Shown here piece after piece: positions 44,216 to 52,195 of a DNA stretch of 64,000 bases. The position numbers and the translations under genes are program-made. Position 1 is the stretch's first letter; each line of letters begins with the position of its first letter. The stretch lies in NCBI RefSeq assembly GCF_900129555.1, contig NZ_FQWC01000010.1, forward strand, positions 62,001-126,000. The letters are read 5' to 3'. A model generated the notes under the pieces. The model made no database searches and was not told the DNA's origin. It saw nothing but the letters and a program-made list of their open reading frames with translations. The DNA is from Flavobacterium defluvii. Lineage in GTDB: Bacteria; Bacteroidota; Bacteroidia; Flavobacteriales; Flavobacteriaceae.

Positions 44216-45652
44216 ATGGATCAAATAAATAACATGGAAGCATTGTATATTGGCATTGACATAGGAACAACAGCTACAAAAGCCGTTTGTTTTGATAAAC
44301 AGGGAAATGTGCTTCGACAAATTGATAAGTCGTACGAAATGTATCATCCCAAGCCGGAATGGAGCGTTCAAAAACCATACGAAATTTTGCAAGCCGTAAA
44401 GGAATGTATTAACGAGATTACAAACGGAATTCAGCCTCAGTTTATCAGTTTTAGTTCGGCAATGCAAAGTGTCATTGCTATTGATGAAAATGGAAAACCA
44501 CTTACAGATGCTATTTTATGGGCAGATAACAGAGCTGCGGGAATTGCCGAAAAACTTAAAAATTCAGATCAGGGGAAACACTTTTATCAAAAAACCGGAA
44601 TACCAATTCATCCTTTTTCTCCCTTTGCAAAAATTGCCTGGTTTAAAGAATTTGATTCTGAACTTTTTTCCAAAACTTATAAATTCATCAGTATAAAAGA
44701 ATATATATGGCATCATTTGACCAATGAATATTATGCAGATACTTCCATGGCTTCCGGAACCGGATTGTTAAACATTCATACTTTAGATTGGGATGAGGAA
44801 ATTTTAGATTTCTTAAACATAAAGTCTCATCAACTGTCTACAGTTTGCGAGGTCACCCACCAATGCAAAGGAATTTCTGATGATTTTCTTTATATAATTG
44901 GTGGTGGCGACGGTGCGCTGGCCAATCTTGGAACAGGCGCCATGAACAAAAATTGTATTGCTTTAACTATTGGTACAAGCGGAGCAGTGCGGCTTCCTAT
45001 TGACAAACCGTATCTTGACGACCAAATGCGCACACAGTGTTATCATTTGACAGATAATCAGTATCTTGTTTTAGGCGCTGTTAGTAATGGTGCGATAATT
45101 TTACAATGGCTAAAAGAAAGTCTGCTAAAAACGGATCAACCTTTAGAAGTTCTTATTGAAGAAGCCGCAAAAATTCCCGCAGGTTCTCATGGACTACTTT
45201 TTGTGCCTTATTTATTGGGAGAGCGTGCGCCAATTTGGGATGCTTCGGCTCAGGGAACACTTTTAGGAATGCAGATTACCCACACACAAGCACATTTGGT
45301 ACGAGCCACTTTAGAAGGAATTTTATTTGGATTGTTCCAAATCACAGAAATTTTAATTCCGGATGCCGAACATAGAAAAGAAACAAAAATTATGGCCAGC
45401 GGCGGATTTGGCAAAAGCGAACTGTGGCTCCAAATGGTTGCTGATATTTTTCAGATGCAGGTTGAAACTTCGCAAACTATCGAAGGATCTTCCTGGGGAG
45501 CTGTTCTGATAGGATTAAAATCAATTGGCGAGGAGATTGCAAATGATAACAAAACGGGACAAACCTATTTTCCTAATACTGAAAATAAAAGTGTATATGA
45601 AACTGCATTCAGCAAGTTTAAAAAAGTATATCCTTTACTGAAGGATTTTTAA
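44216..45652 (+). CDS. gntK: FGGY-family gluconokinase
   Basis: 478 aa (472 if the second ATG, at 44234, is used; it fits the family start MEALYIGIDIGTTATKAVCF better). The ATP-binding signature IGIDIGTTATKAV is at the start, followed by WSVQKPYEI and LWADNRAA (substrate pocket). Further on come TIGTSGAVR, GERAPIWDASAQG and the C-terminal ASGGFGKSELWLQMVADI, all matching gluconate kinases of the FGGY family. It makes 6-phosphogluconate in the cytoplasm. It is monocistronic and stands opposite the lactonase gene. Confidence 0.88.
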   Translation: MDQINNMEALYIGIDIGTTATKAVCFDKQGNVLRQIDKSYEMYHPKPEWSVQKPYEILQAVKECINEITNGIQPQFISFSSAMQSVIAIDENGKPLTDAILWADNRAAGIAEKLKNSDQGKHFYQKTGIPIHPFSPFAKIAWFKEFDSELFSKTYKFISIKEYIWHHLTNEYYADTSMASGTGLLNIHTLDWDEEILDFLNIKSHQLSTVCEVTHQCKGISDDFLYIIGGGDGALANLGTGAMNKNCIALTIGTSGAVRLPIDKPYLDDQMRTQCYHLTDNQYLVLGAVSNGAIILQWLKESLLKTDQPLEVLIEEAAKIPAGSHGLLFVPYLLGERAPIWDASAQGTLLGMQITHTQAHLVRATLEGILFGLFQITEILIPDAEHRKETKIMASGGFGKSELWLQMVADIFQMQVETSQTIEGSSWGAVLIGLKSIGEEIANDNKTGQTYFPNTENKSVYETAFSKFKKVYPLLKDF

Positions 45653-45704
45653 GAGCCAATGTGATTTTTTTTAGAGAATTACGGCGGAATGATTCGATTA
45701 TTAA

Positions 45705-45816
45705 ACTGGACTGAAGTCCAGCTCTACAAAATAGATCGAGCCTTTGGCTCTTTTTTTAAGGCGGAATAAAATTCCGAAGGAATGATTTATATTGTAGGGC
45801 TGGACTTCAGTCCAGT
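45705..45816 (+). repeat. Four-hairpin element, copy 2
   Basis: Same palindromic ends (TGGACTGAAGTCCA and TGGACTTCAGTCCA) and the same inner hairpins, in the order GAGCC-TTT-GGCTC (45738-45750) then ATTCC-GAA-GGAAT (45771-45783). It lies 52 bases past the gluconokinase stop and, read from that gene outward, has the same order as copy 1 read from the lactonase gene. Confidence 0.85.
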
Positions 45817-45856
45817 TTAAACAAAAGAGATTTTTTCGTAACATAACAATAAAAAA

Positions 45857-46291
45857 ATGAAACCAACAACCATAATAAAAACCACAATTGCAGTTTTATT
45901 TCTCCAGCAAACCTATTCTCAGGAAACCAAAAAAGAAACCGCACAACCAAAATACACAATCGAAAAGTGTGTCAATCATTTTGAGTTAGACAAAGCCACG
46001 AAAACAAAAGTGGGATATCAATATTGGTTTGCCGATAAAGATTTTACTCTGGAAAACACCCTTAAAATGAGTATTGTCGAACCCGGAAAATCAACACACG
46101 CACCTCACAAACACATCGAAGAAGAACTTTTCTATATTCTGGAAGGCACCGCCGAATTCTATCTCGACGGAAAAACAATAGCTGTCGGACCAAACACCAG
46201 TCTTTACTGTCCGTCAAACGTAGAACACGGAATCAAAAATGCTGGAAATACCGATTTGAAATATTTGGTAATTAAGAAAGATTTGAGGTAG
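45857..46291 (+). CDS. Secreted cupin-domain protein
   Basis: 144 aa with a signal peptide (about 1-22, TYSQ). The cupin motifs are HAPHKHIEEELFYILEGTAEFYLDGK (residues 82-107; metal His-His-Glu) and CPSNVEHGIKNAG (His at about 132). Cupins bind a metal and a small ligand; the exact role is open. It is a single gene after the gluconokinase and the four-hairpin element. Confidence 0.9.
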   Translation: MKPTTIIKTTIAVLFLQQTYSQETKKETAQPKYTIEKCVNHFELDKATKTKVGYQYWFADKDFTLENTLKMSIVEPGKSTHAPHKHIEEELFYILEGTAEFYLDGKTIAVGPNTSLYCPSNVEHGIKNAGNTDLKYLVIKKDLR

Positions 46292-46295
46292 AAAA

Positions 46296-46712
46296 TCAAT
46301 CAAAAAAATAGTCAATTACTGTTTTATCTTCATCTACAATATGATCTGTGATATGAAAAACTTCATCAATCCATGGATGTTCTAATGCTTCTTTTCGGTC
46401 TAAAATAGAACCCAATATTTCTTGTTTCCAAGGAGATTCTTCTTTGTCAATTAAACCAACTTGATAATCATTTTCATCAGTCCAAAGTCTAAAAGGAAAA
46501 GCGAATCTATTTTTTGGTTCATCATTTGTTCCCCAATCACCAATACTAATTATTCCGGTAACAACTTTTTCATCATGTCCTTTAGTGAATTTTAAAAAAT
46601 AAATAGCAAATGCATCTTCGTCTTTGTACACAAATCGGGTTAACTTAATAATTTCATTATTACAGCAATTGCAAATTTCTACATTAGGTTCTTCAAATTC
46701 AATTCTGATCAT
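46296..46712 (-). CDS. Small acidic protein of unknown function (possible immunity-like)
   Basis: 138 aa, rich in Asp/Glu and aromatic residues. A Cys cluster ICNCCNNEI (13-21) near the start looks metal-binding. WTDENDYQVGLIDKEESPW and EEALEHPWIDEVFHITDHIV are the other conserved-looking blocks. It follows a lipoprotein gene by 17 bases, so it is co-transcribed. Small acidic proteins of this shape include immunity proteins, but there is no toxin nearby; function unknown. Confidence 0.6.
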   Translation of the reverse strand: MIRIEFEEPNVEICNCCNNEIIKLTRFVYKDEDAFAIYFLKFTKGHDEKVVTGIISIGDWGTNDEPKNRFAFPFRLWTDENDYQVGLIDKEESPWKQEILGSILDRKEALEHPWIDEVFHITDHIVDEDKTVIDYFFD

Positions 46713-46729
46713 TTGCTTTGGGATTTCTA

Positions 46730-47326
46730 TTACTTTTTCGTTCTATCTTTAGCCAAATGACTTTTACCTTTTGTATATCCAGTTTCTTCGACATTAAAAG
46801 ACTCGATAATTTTGTTCATTCTGTCGGTGTATTCTTTTTCTTGTCTAGCACTGGTCCAGGACATGATTTGATAATAGCGTTCTTTACCTTCAACAATTGC
46901 ATATCTGTAGAAAACAGTATTATTATCGATATTTCCTGTCATTGAAAATACAATAGCTTTTGCAGAGTTTATTCTCTTTTTTTGAATATCATATACTTTA
47001 AAATCTTTTTCGGTTACTTGTTTAAAATGATCAGAAATGATATTAAAATATCCGTCAAGATCCGGAGTTGTGTTTAATACTTTATTTTCGACAATGCTCA
47101 AAAAATCTTTTCTGGATTCGTCTATAACAATTACATAAAAATCTTCCATTTGGTTTTGCAGCTGAAGTGATGCAACATCATTTAATTCTGTTGTTACACC
47201 CATGCTTTCGGGAACAGATAAGGAATATTTATTTTCGACTGTTTTCTTTTCAAATTTTTCATTCGAATGATTCTGATCGCATGAAGAAAGAACTACAAGA
47301 AATAGTAAAGCAATAATTTTTTTCAT
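46730..47326 (-). CDS. Lipoprotein, PsbP/DUF1795-like (paralogue 1)
   Basis: 198 aa. Lipobox LSSC (Cys16). The mature part begins NHSNEKFEKKTVENKYSLSVPESMGVTTELND and continues with beta/alpha patterns (EDFYVIVIDESRKDF, FYRYAIVEGKERYYQIMSWT, DRMNKIIESF) that recall PsbP-like or DUF1795 proteins. It is clearly related over its whole length to the protein encoded at 49103-50053, which carries an extra C-terminal domain. It leads a two-gene run. Function unknown. Confidence 0.75.
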   Translation of the reverse strand: MKKIIALLFLVVLSSCDQNHSNEKFEKKTVENKYSLSVPESMGVTTELNDVASLQLQNQMEDFYVIVIDESRKDFLSIVENKVLNTTPDLDGYFNIISDHFKQVTEKDFKVYDIQKKRINSAKAIVFSMTGNIDNNTVFYRYAIVEGKERYYQIMSWTSARQEKEYTDRMNKIIESFNVEETGYTKGKSHLAKDRTKK

Positions 47327-47670
47327 AAGTTATTTTCTGGTTTTTAGCTGATGTAATATTAAGACAAAATTGAATATTTTATTACATATAATAAAGAACA
47401 AAAAAAAAGTTTTATAACTGCAATTCCAATTTTAGTCGAATTTAATTTTGCAAATATTACAAAGGCACAAAAGTATGATTGCATCGTATAAAATAATAAA
47501 ACGAACTGATCTCAATCTTATATAATTTCAATTTAATTTTTAATAATAAATTGAAATTCAATTAATTAACTTTTATTAAAGAAAGGTTTAACATCGTCTG
47601 TTTTCGCTGGCTGGCTGAAATAACTAATTTTAACTTAAATCGAATTAATAATGTTTTAATATTTAAAATT
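47327..47670. other. Divergent gap without visible features
   Basis: AT-rich sequence with no hairpin, repeat or clear consensus promoter that I can defend. Confidence 0.4.
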
Positions 47671-48219
47671 ATGAAAAAGAATATAGCCATATTAGCCACA
47701 AACGGTTTTGAAGAATCAGAATTAGCATCGCCTAAAGCCTATCTGGAAGAGCAGGGGTGGAATGCAGATATCATTAGTTTAAAATCTGGAACTATCAAAG
47801 CATGGAAAGACGGAAATTGGAGCAACGAATATGATGTTGACGTCGTATTAGATCAGGCAAATGAAGCAGATTACGATGCTTTGGTGCTGCCTGGAGGAGT
47901 AATAAATCCTGATTTATTAAGAAGGGAAGAAGCTGCAGTAAATTTTGTACGTTCGTTTTTTGAAAGTAAAAAGCCAGTTGCCGCTATTTGTCATGGACCT
48001 CAAATTCTGGTAGATGCCGATGTTTTAGAAGGTCGAAAAGTAACATCGTTCTTTTCTGTTAAAAACGATTTGAAAAATGCCGGAGCTCAATGGGAAGACT
48101 CAGAAGTTGTCGTAGACAATGGATTAGTAACCAGCCGAAACCCGAATGATTTACCCGCTTTTAATAAAAAAATGGTGGAAGAAATTAAAGAAGGAATACA
48201 CGAGCGTCAGAGAGCGTAA
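47671..48219 (+). CDS. DJ-1/PfpI-family type 1 glutamine amidotransferase-like protein
   Basis: 182 aa. The nucleophile Cys107 sits in the elbow AAICHGPQIL. An acidic partner is near Glu15 in ATNGFEESELASP. LVLPGGVINPDLLR is the oxyanion region. This is the stress-protein branch (general stress protein 18/YhbO-like), with reported roles in repair of carbonyl damage in some members. It is a single gene, followed by a long repeat-rich gap. Confidence 0.93.
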   Translation: MKKNIAILATNGFEESELASPKAYLEEQGWNADIISLKSGTIKAWKDGNWSNEYDVDVVLDQANEADYDALVLPGGVINPDLLRREEAAVNFVRSFFESKKPVAAICHGPQILVDADVLEGRKVTSFFSVKNDLKNAGAQWEDSEVVVDNGLVTSRNPNDLPAFNKKMVEEIKEGIHERQRA

Positions 48220-48469
48220 AAAGTTGTTTTCTTTTGATTTATCAAATTATTAAAAATGCAGGATCAATTTTGGTCTTGCATTTTTTTTCTTGATAAATAT
48301 TGCGGGCTTCGACTTTGCTCGACCTGAAATGTATTTGGTCTTTTTTACTTCCAGTTTGTCATTTCGACGTGAGGAGAAATCTTAGCAAGTAGCTCTATTA
48401 AGATTGGCGATTTAGAATGCGGGAATCCGATTTCTCTCAGCCTGAAAAATGATTGTCTTTTCCGTCCAG

Positions 48470-48575
48470 TTTGTCATTTCGAGGAACGAGAAATCTCCAC
48501 AAGCAGCTCGACAAAGATTATCGATTTAGATTACAGAGTTTCTTGTGGAGATTTCTCGTTCCTCGAAATGACAAA
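48470..48575. repeat. Perfect 34-bp inverted repeat (GTCATTTCGAGGAACG family)
   Basis: The arm 48470-48503 is the exact reverse complement of 48542-48575 (38-base loop). It contains TTTGTCATTTCGAGGAACGA. Less perfect copies of the same word lie at 48358-48390, and a relative is at 33645-33730. No coding signal in 48220-48600; the rest of the gap is AT-rich. Confidence 0.85.
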
Positions 48576-48669
48576 AATGCGATAAATACTTGTCGAAAAT
48601 AGATTTCTTATATTTGATAGTAATAATATATAATTTGAAAGAAAAATCTTTCTTTTTAAACAGTTTTCG

Positions 48670-48677
48670 TATATTTG
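48670..48677 (+). promoter_or_regulatory. -7 promoter element before the structured leader
   Basis: TATATTTG fits TAnnTTTG; a second match (48609-48616) has a TTG at 48590-48592 (spacing 16). Transcription from the downstream one would start near 48683, at the first repeat of the leader. Confidence 0.45.
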
Positions 48678-48680
48678 GGT

Positions 48681-48822
48681 TTCCTAAATATTACGACTTT
48701 GAAATTAAAAAAGATTTGCCCTTGCATAATGTGTGCGGTATCGGAAACGACCGTAAATACTGTCGTAAGTATTAGGAACACTAAAATGCAAGGGTTTTTA
48801 TATTCCTAATTTTACGACAATT
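48681..48822 (+). ncRNA. Structured leader RNA, putative attenuator or switch, before the 77-aa gene
   Basis: A multi-branch fold is visible. Outer stem CCCTTGCAT (48719-48727) with ATGCAAGGG (48786-48794) is followed by TTTTTA like a terminator. Inside are stem GTGT/ACAC, a hairpin with a GAAA loop (48736-48753, CGGT..CG-GAAA-CG-ACCG), and AATACT/AGTATT around GTCGTA. The middle segment GTCGTAA...TTAGGAA (48762-48778) is also complementary to a copy upstream (48681-48697, 14 of 17) and to one downstream (48803-48818), so alternative pairings compete. Ligand and function unknown. Confidence 0.5.
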
Positions 48823-49056
48823 ATGAAAACAAACACACTTTCCAAAGAAGCCGAAACAAGGCTGCTTGATTTTTTTAACCATATTATAGATCCCGAAGAT
48901 ATGGCTAAAGTATTAAGACAAGTAAACTGCATTTTAGCTTTAGCCGTAATGCGACAACACGAAACCCTCCAAATCGGACTAAACAATTTTGAAGACAATT
49001 ATTATTGGCTTAATGAATTGGCGGAGATTTTGAATCCTTATTTGTGTGAGGAGTAA
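48823..49056 (+). CDS. 77-aa helical protein of unknown function
   Basis: 77 aa, predicted mainly helical: LSKEAETRLLDFFNHIIDPEDMAKVLRQVNC then ALAVMRQHETLQIGLNNFEDNYYWLNELAEIL. No family is recognised. It starts at an ATG directly after the structured leader and is closed by a strong terminator. A duplicated and broken copy (50145-50298) of its C-terminal half, with a related terminator, lies on the other side of the neighbouring lipoprotein gene, which shows that the gene was once part of a local duplication. High identity to the copy suggests selection or a recent event. Confidence 0.75.
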   Translation: MKTNTLSKEAETRLLDFFNHIIDPEDMAKVLRQVNCILALAVMRQHETLQIGLNNFEDNYYWLNELAEILNPYLCEE

Positions 49057-49070
49057 GATTTTTAAAATGT

Positions 49071-49104
49071 AAAACCTCGATTTTTTTAAGGTCGAGGTTT
49101 TTTT
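49071..49104. terminator. Bidirectional terminator between convergent genes
   Basis: AAACCTCGA (49072-49080) pairs with TCGAGGTTT (49092-49100), with A/T runs on both sides. It serves the 77-aa gene and the facing lipoprotein gene, whose stop lies inside the T-run. Confidence 0.85.
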
Positions 49105-50053
49105 ACATTGAAATATTTTTTATATCCTTTTCTGAATATTCAAAACGATCAATTTTATTATTTCTATGAATTATTTTTACAATAATTTTGTTATAACTAA
49201 ACGGGTTGTTTGTTCTTTTTAATAAATTGTAATAATTAATTGTGATTTTTTTTGAATGATTTTTTATGTTTTCTAGGTCTTTATCTAATAAGTCACTATT
49301 AGTTAAGGTATATTGATAATTACTTTTTCCATTACTTAGTTTAATTTTTTCCTGTTGCATAATTTCTGGTCTAAATAAGCTGCCAATTTCTTGAATTTCA
49401 TCATCAGGTTTTTCATAGCTAATCTCTGTTGAGTTGTTTTTTTCTAATTCTAATTTTTCCTTTTTTGTCTTGTCTTTGGCAAGAAGACTTTTATTTATAG
49501 AAGAATTAGTTTCTTCAACACTAAAAGATTCAATGATTTTATTCATTCTTTCAGTATATTTTTTTTCTTGCGGAATATTGGTCCAAGACATGATTTGGTA
49601 GTATCGTTGATCACCTTCAATAATTGCATATCTATAAAATGCAGGATAATTATCGCTCATTCCCGACATTGAAAATACAATTGCATTTGAAGAATTGATT
49701 TTCTTTTTTTCTATGGCGTATACTTTAAAATCTTTTTGGGTTATTTTTTTAAAATGACTAACAATAACATTATAATATCCTTCTAAATCAGGACTAATAC
49801 TTGTTGGATTATTTTTAACAGCATTCGCAAAACTTTCTTTTGTTTCGTCTAGAACAATAACATAAAAGTCTTCACTTAAATTTTGAAATTGTATTGAAGC
49901 TATATTATTTAATTCAGCTGTTGCTCCTAGACTTTCTGGAATGAATATTGAATATTTATTTTCGACTATTTTCTTTTCATACTTTTCATCTGAATGATTT
50001 TTATTGCAAGATGTGAGTATTAGAAGAAATAGTAAAGGGATAAAGGTTTTCAT
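49103..50053 (-). CDS. Lipoprotein, PsbP/DUF1795-like with C-terminal extension (paralogue 2)
   Basis: 316 aa from the ATG of MKTFIPLLFLLILTSC (lipobox Cys16); an upstream ATG would add 21 residues that do not fit a signal peptide. Residues 17-195 parallel the shorter lipoprotein at 46730-47326 (KNHSDEKYEKKIVENKYSIFIPES, EDFYVIVLDE, FYRYAIIEGDQRYYQIMSWT). After LLAKDKTKK it continues for about 120 residues with a separate domain (NNSTEISYEKPDDE, YTLTNSDLLDKDLENIK, NKIIVKIIHRNNKIDRFEY) of unknown type. AT content is high even for this window. Confidence 0.75.
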   Translation of the reverse strand: MKTFIPLLFLLILTSCNKNHSDEKYEKKIVENKYSIFIPESLGATAELNNIASIQFQNLSEDFYVIVLDETKESFANAVKNNPTSISPDLEGYYNVIVSHFKKITQKDFKVYAIEKKKINSSNAIVFSMSGMSDNYPAFYRYAIIEGDQRYYQIMSWTNIPQEKKYTERMNKIIESFSVEETNSSINKSLLAKDKTKKEKLELEKNNSTEISYEKPDDEIQEIGSLFRPEIMQQEKIKLSNGKSNYQYTLTNSDLLDKDLENIKNHSKKITINYYNLLKRTNNPFSYNKIIVKIIHRNNKIDRFEYSEKDIKNISM

Positions 50054-50144
50054 AAAAATGTTTGTTAACTCGTGTAATATTAAATTAAAATTAAGCAATG
50101 AGCAACTTTTTGACATTATTCATTTTTGAAAAAAAAGGAGATAG

Positions 50145-50298
50145 GACTAAAATCTTAAGACAAGTAAATTGCATTTTAGCGCTCGCCGTAATGCGACAAC
50201 ACGACACCCTCCAAATTTGACTAACCAATTTTGAAGACAATTATTATTGGCTCAATCAATTGGCGGAAATTTTGAATCCTTATTTGAGTGAGGAGTAG
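50145..50298 (+). pseudogene. Decayed duplicate of the 77-aa gene
   Basis: The sequence repeats the C-terminal part of the 77-aa gene almost base for base from KVLRQVNCILALAVMRQH to the stop. A single change makes an in-frame TGA (50218-50220), where the intact copy has GGA. The start is missing. A similar hairpin (50313-50344) follows. It lies upstream of, and opposite to, the paralogue 2 lipoprotein gene. Confidence 0.85.
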
Positions 50299-50312
50299 AG
50301 TTTGTGAAATGT

Positions 50313-50344
50313 AAAAACCTCGATTTATAAAAGTCGAGGTTTTT
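50313..50344. terminator. Terminator copy after the pseudogene
   Basis: AAACCTCGA pairs with TCGAGGTTT as in the intact copy; loop differs. It confirms that gene and terminator were duplicated together. Confidence 0.75.
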
Positions 50345-50365
50345 AGTTATGAAAGATAAAATATG

Positions 50366-50430
50366 TTTCTCGCTTTGCAGGCACGGATTACAAATCCGCG
50401 CTATCGTTTCGGAGATATATCTGCGCGATC
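50366..50430. repeat. Short palindromic repeat (GCACGGATTACAAATCCG)
   Basis: CGGATT/AATCCG hairpin and an inverted pair of CGCG-type words (CGCGCTATCG, GCGCGATCG). A decayed relative of common Bacteroidota intergenic repeats. Confidence 0.5.
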
Positions 50431-50441
50431 GTTTAGCAGAT

Positions 50442-51866
50442 TTAATTTAGATTATCACTTTTTATTTCTGTAAGGCTTGTTTCTTTTTTTGCTAGTGAAG
50501 GTTTGTTTGATATTGGTTTTTTAACAGTTTTTTTGGGAATAGTTTTTTTGTTAGAACCTGAATTTGTAACATTGCTTTTAGCAGTCTTGCTTTTAATAGC
50601 CTTTTTTAAAAGGTTAGGATTATTTTCTATTACTTCTCCAATTAATTCTTGAATTGGACGTTTTGGTACTTCAAGAACAGTGTAGTCTTCTTCAAAAATT
50701 TCTTTGAAAGTCTCTTTGAATTTTTCTTCTTGTCTTAACTTATAAAATAATGGCCAAATTTTATAATGATCTTTATTGACTTCTCCATTTTTACCAATTT
50801 TTTTCATAAGTAAATAAGAATCATCAAATTTTTCCATTATAATTAAATGAGCAAGTTTAAAATTATCACTACTTGCACTCCAATCTTTGCTTTCAATTAT
50901 TTCTTTTGCTATATCTGTCTTTCCTTGTAAATTCTTTGAAAGTGCTTTATTAACTATATAATAATTTTTTGCAGAATCATTATAAAATTTTGTTTGTTTA
51001 CAAGCAAAATCCAAAAGTATATCTGCAAGACTATATTGACCATTTGTAATTAAATTATAGCAAATTTCATTTAATTGTTCGTCAGCAAATTCAATATCTT
51101 CTTTAATTAATTTTCTCCATATTGTATGAGTTAGCTTAGTTGATAATTCATAAAGACATTTATATGCTTTGTTGAAATACTCGCTAGAAATGTTTAATCT
51201 TTTGTTTAATTCTATTCCTGTTAGATCACATTTATTTTCTTTACAAACTTTTAAATATTGATTAGAAACTATACCATCACAATGGACAAATAAATTTCTT
51301 CTTTCGGTAATCTCAATGAAAGTTTGCCATATTGGTAAATCCTTACGAAGTGTAATAGCCAATTTATTTTCTAAATAATCAAAGTGCTCACTATGGCTTT
51401 TACGAAGAATAGTTTCTACTTCTTTTTCAACAACATACTCTCTTGCTTTTTCGATTGAATCAAATTCATTCAATTGAGAAAACGAAAGTTCTCTTTCGGA
51501 ATTATTTATATATTCTGGTCTAATTTTAAATAATGTTTTTAATAGCTGATTTAAAAAAGCATCATATTGTGATATTAATGAAACAAATAGACTTTCAGGT
51601 ATTATTTTCATGGCCAAATTTGAAATTTCAGAATTTTTAGCCAATTGATCAAAAATGCGAGATTGTTCAAATTCTAATGATAGAGATTTATTTCCATTTT
51701 CATCTTCTATTTCTTCAGCATTTTTTTCAATAAATTCTTTAAACTTTGTATTTGCTTTTTTGTTATGAGGTTCTAAAAGTAAAATACTCATTGGTAATGT
51801 ATCTTTAATTGAGTCTAAATGTCTCAAAAGTCTATGCAAATTTATATCTAATTCTTCACCTGTCAT
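50442..51866 (-). CDS. HEPN-motif protein of unknown function
   Basis: 474 aa, almost wholly helical, no signal or membrane segment. The centre contains RRNLFVH (Arg190 to His195), the RX4-6H motif of HEPN domains, flanked by helices LPIWQTFIEITERRN and VHCDGIVSNQYL. N-terminal residues 60-170 look like a RiboL-PSP-type HEPN scaffold. The C-terminal half has TPR-like helices (FADEQLNEICYNLITNGQYSLADILLDFACKQ), then a Lys-rich tail (KKTIPKKTVKKPIS). HEPN proteins are often RNA nucleases in defence or toxin systems, or helper domains; catalysis is not shown here. The lone gene is very AT-rich, consistent with horizontal transfer. Confidence 0.7.
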   Translation of the reverse strand: MTGEELDINLHRLLRHLDSIKDTLPMSILLLEPHNKKANTKFKEFIEKNAEEIEDENGNKSLSLEFEQSRIFDQLAKNSEISNLAMKIIPESLFVSLISQYDAFLNQLLKTLFKIRPEYINNSERELSFSQLNEFDSIEKAREYVVEKEVETILRKSHSEHFDYLENKLAITLRKDLPIWQTFIEITERRNLFVHCDGIVSNQYLKVCKENKCDLTGIELNKRLNISSEYFNKAYKCLYELSTKLTHTIWRKLIKEDIEFADEQLNEICYNLITNGQYSLADILLDFACKQTKFYNDSAKNYYIVNKALSKNLQGKTDIAKEIIESKDWSASSDNFKLAHLIIMEKFDDSYLLMKKIGKNGEVNKDHYKIWPLFYKLRQEEKFKETFKEIFEEDYTVLEVPKRPIQELIGEVIENNPNLLKKAIKSKTAKSNVTNSGSNKKTIPKKTVKKPISNKPSLAKKETSLTEIKSDNLN

Positions 51867-52195
51867 ACTTGTTGATTTCTATTAAATGTTATTTTAGTTA
51901 AGTAATTTTTACTGTATTTTTCGTGCTATTTCCTGTAACTTTTATATACTCGTTACAAAGTAGCGAATGTTTATTTCGTATTATTCTTTATCAAAAATAT
52001 CAATTTACAAATCTCAACAACCAAGTACTTTTACCTGATTTTATTAAAACAAAAAAAGGACAGTCCCTCCAATTAAAGAAGAACTGCCCTTCAAGGCAAA
52101 TTTTAGATTTTGCATTTTAAAACCAGTAACTATTTTAAAATGCCGCATTAAGCGTACAGTAATTGGTAATCACTAAAATGAAGGCTAAACGCAGG
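51867..52195. other. Gap with minus-strand terminator (52051-52092)
   Basis: Read on the minus strand, AAGGGCAGTT pairs with a GGACTGTCCTT arm and ends in a T-run, about 110 bases after the adaptor stop (52196). The remainder, on the HEPN side, is AT-rich with no clear promoter. Confidence 0.6.

Noticed and set aside
42790..45816. Composite transposon carrying the lactonase and gluconokinase genes
   Set aside because: The flanking elements are short and noncoding, no transposase is present and no target duplication is visible; orientation relative to the genes argues for a 3' element instead.
48590..48775. A 61-codon plus-strand frame overlapping the structured leader
   Set aside because: It starts at a TTG, crosses promoter elements and the conserved stem-loops, and the peptide has no domain-like pattern. 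The RNA structure explains the region better.
51923..52120. A 65-codon plus-strand frame between HEPN gene and second pump
   Set aside because: Its end overlaps a minus-strand terminator and the composition is not protein-like; no promoter.
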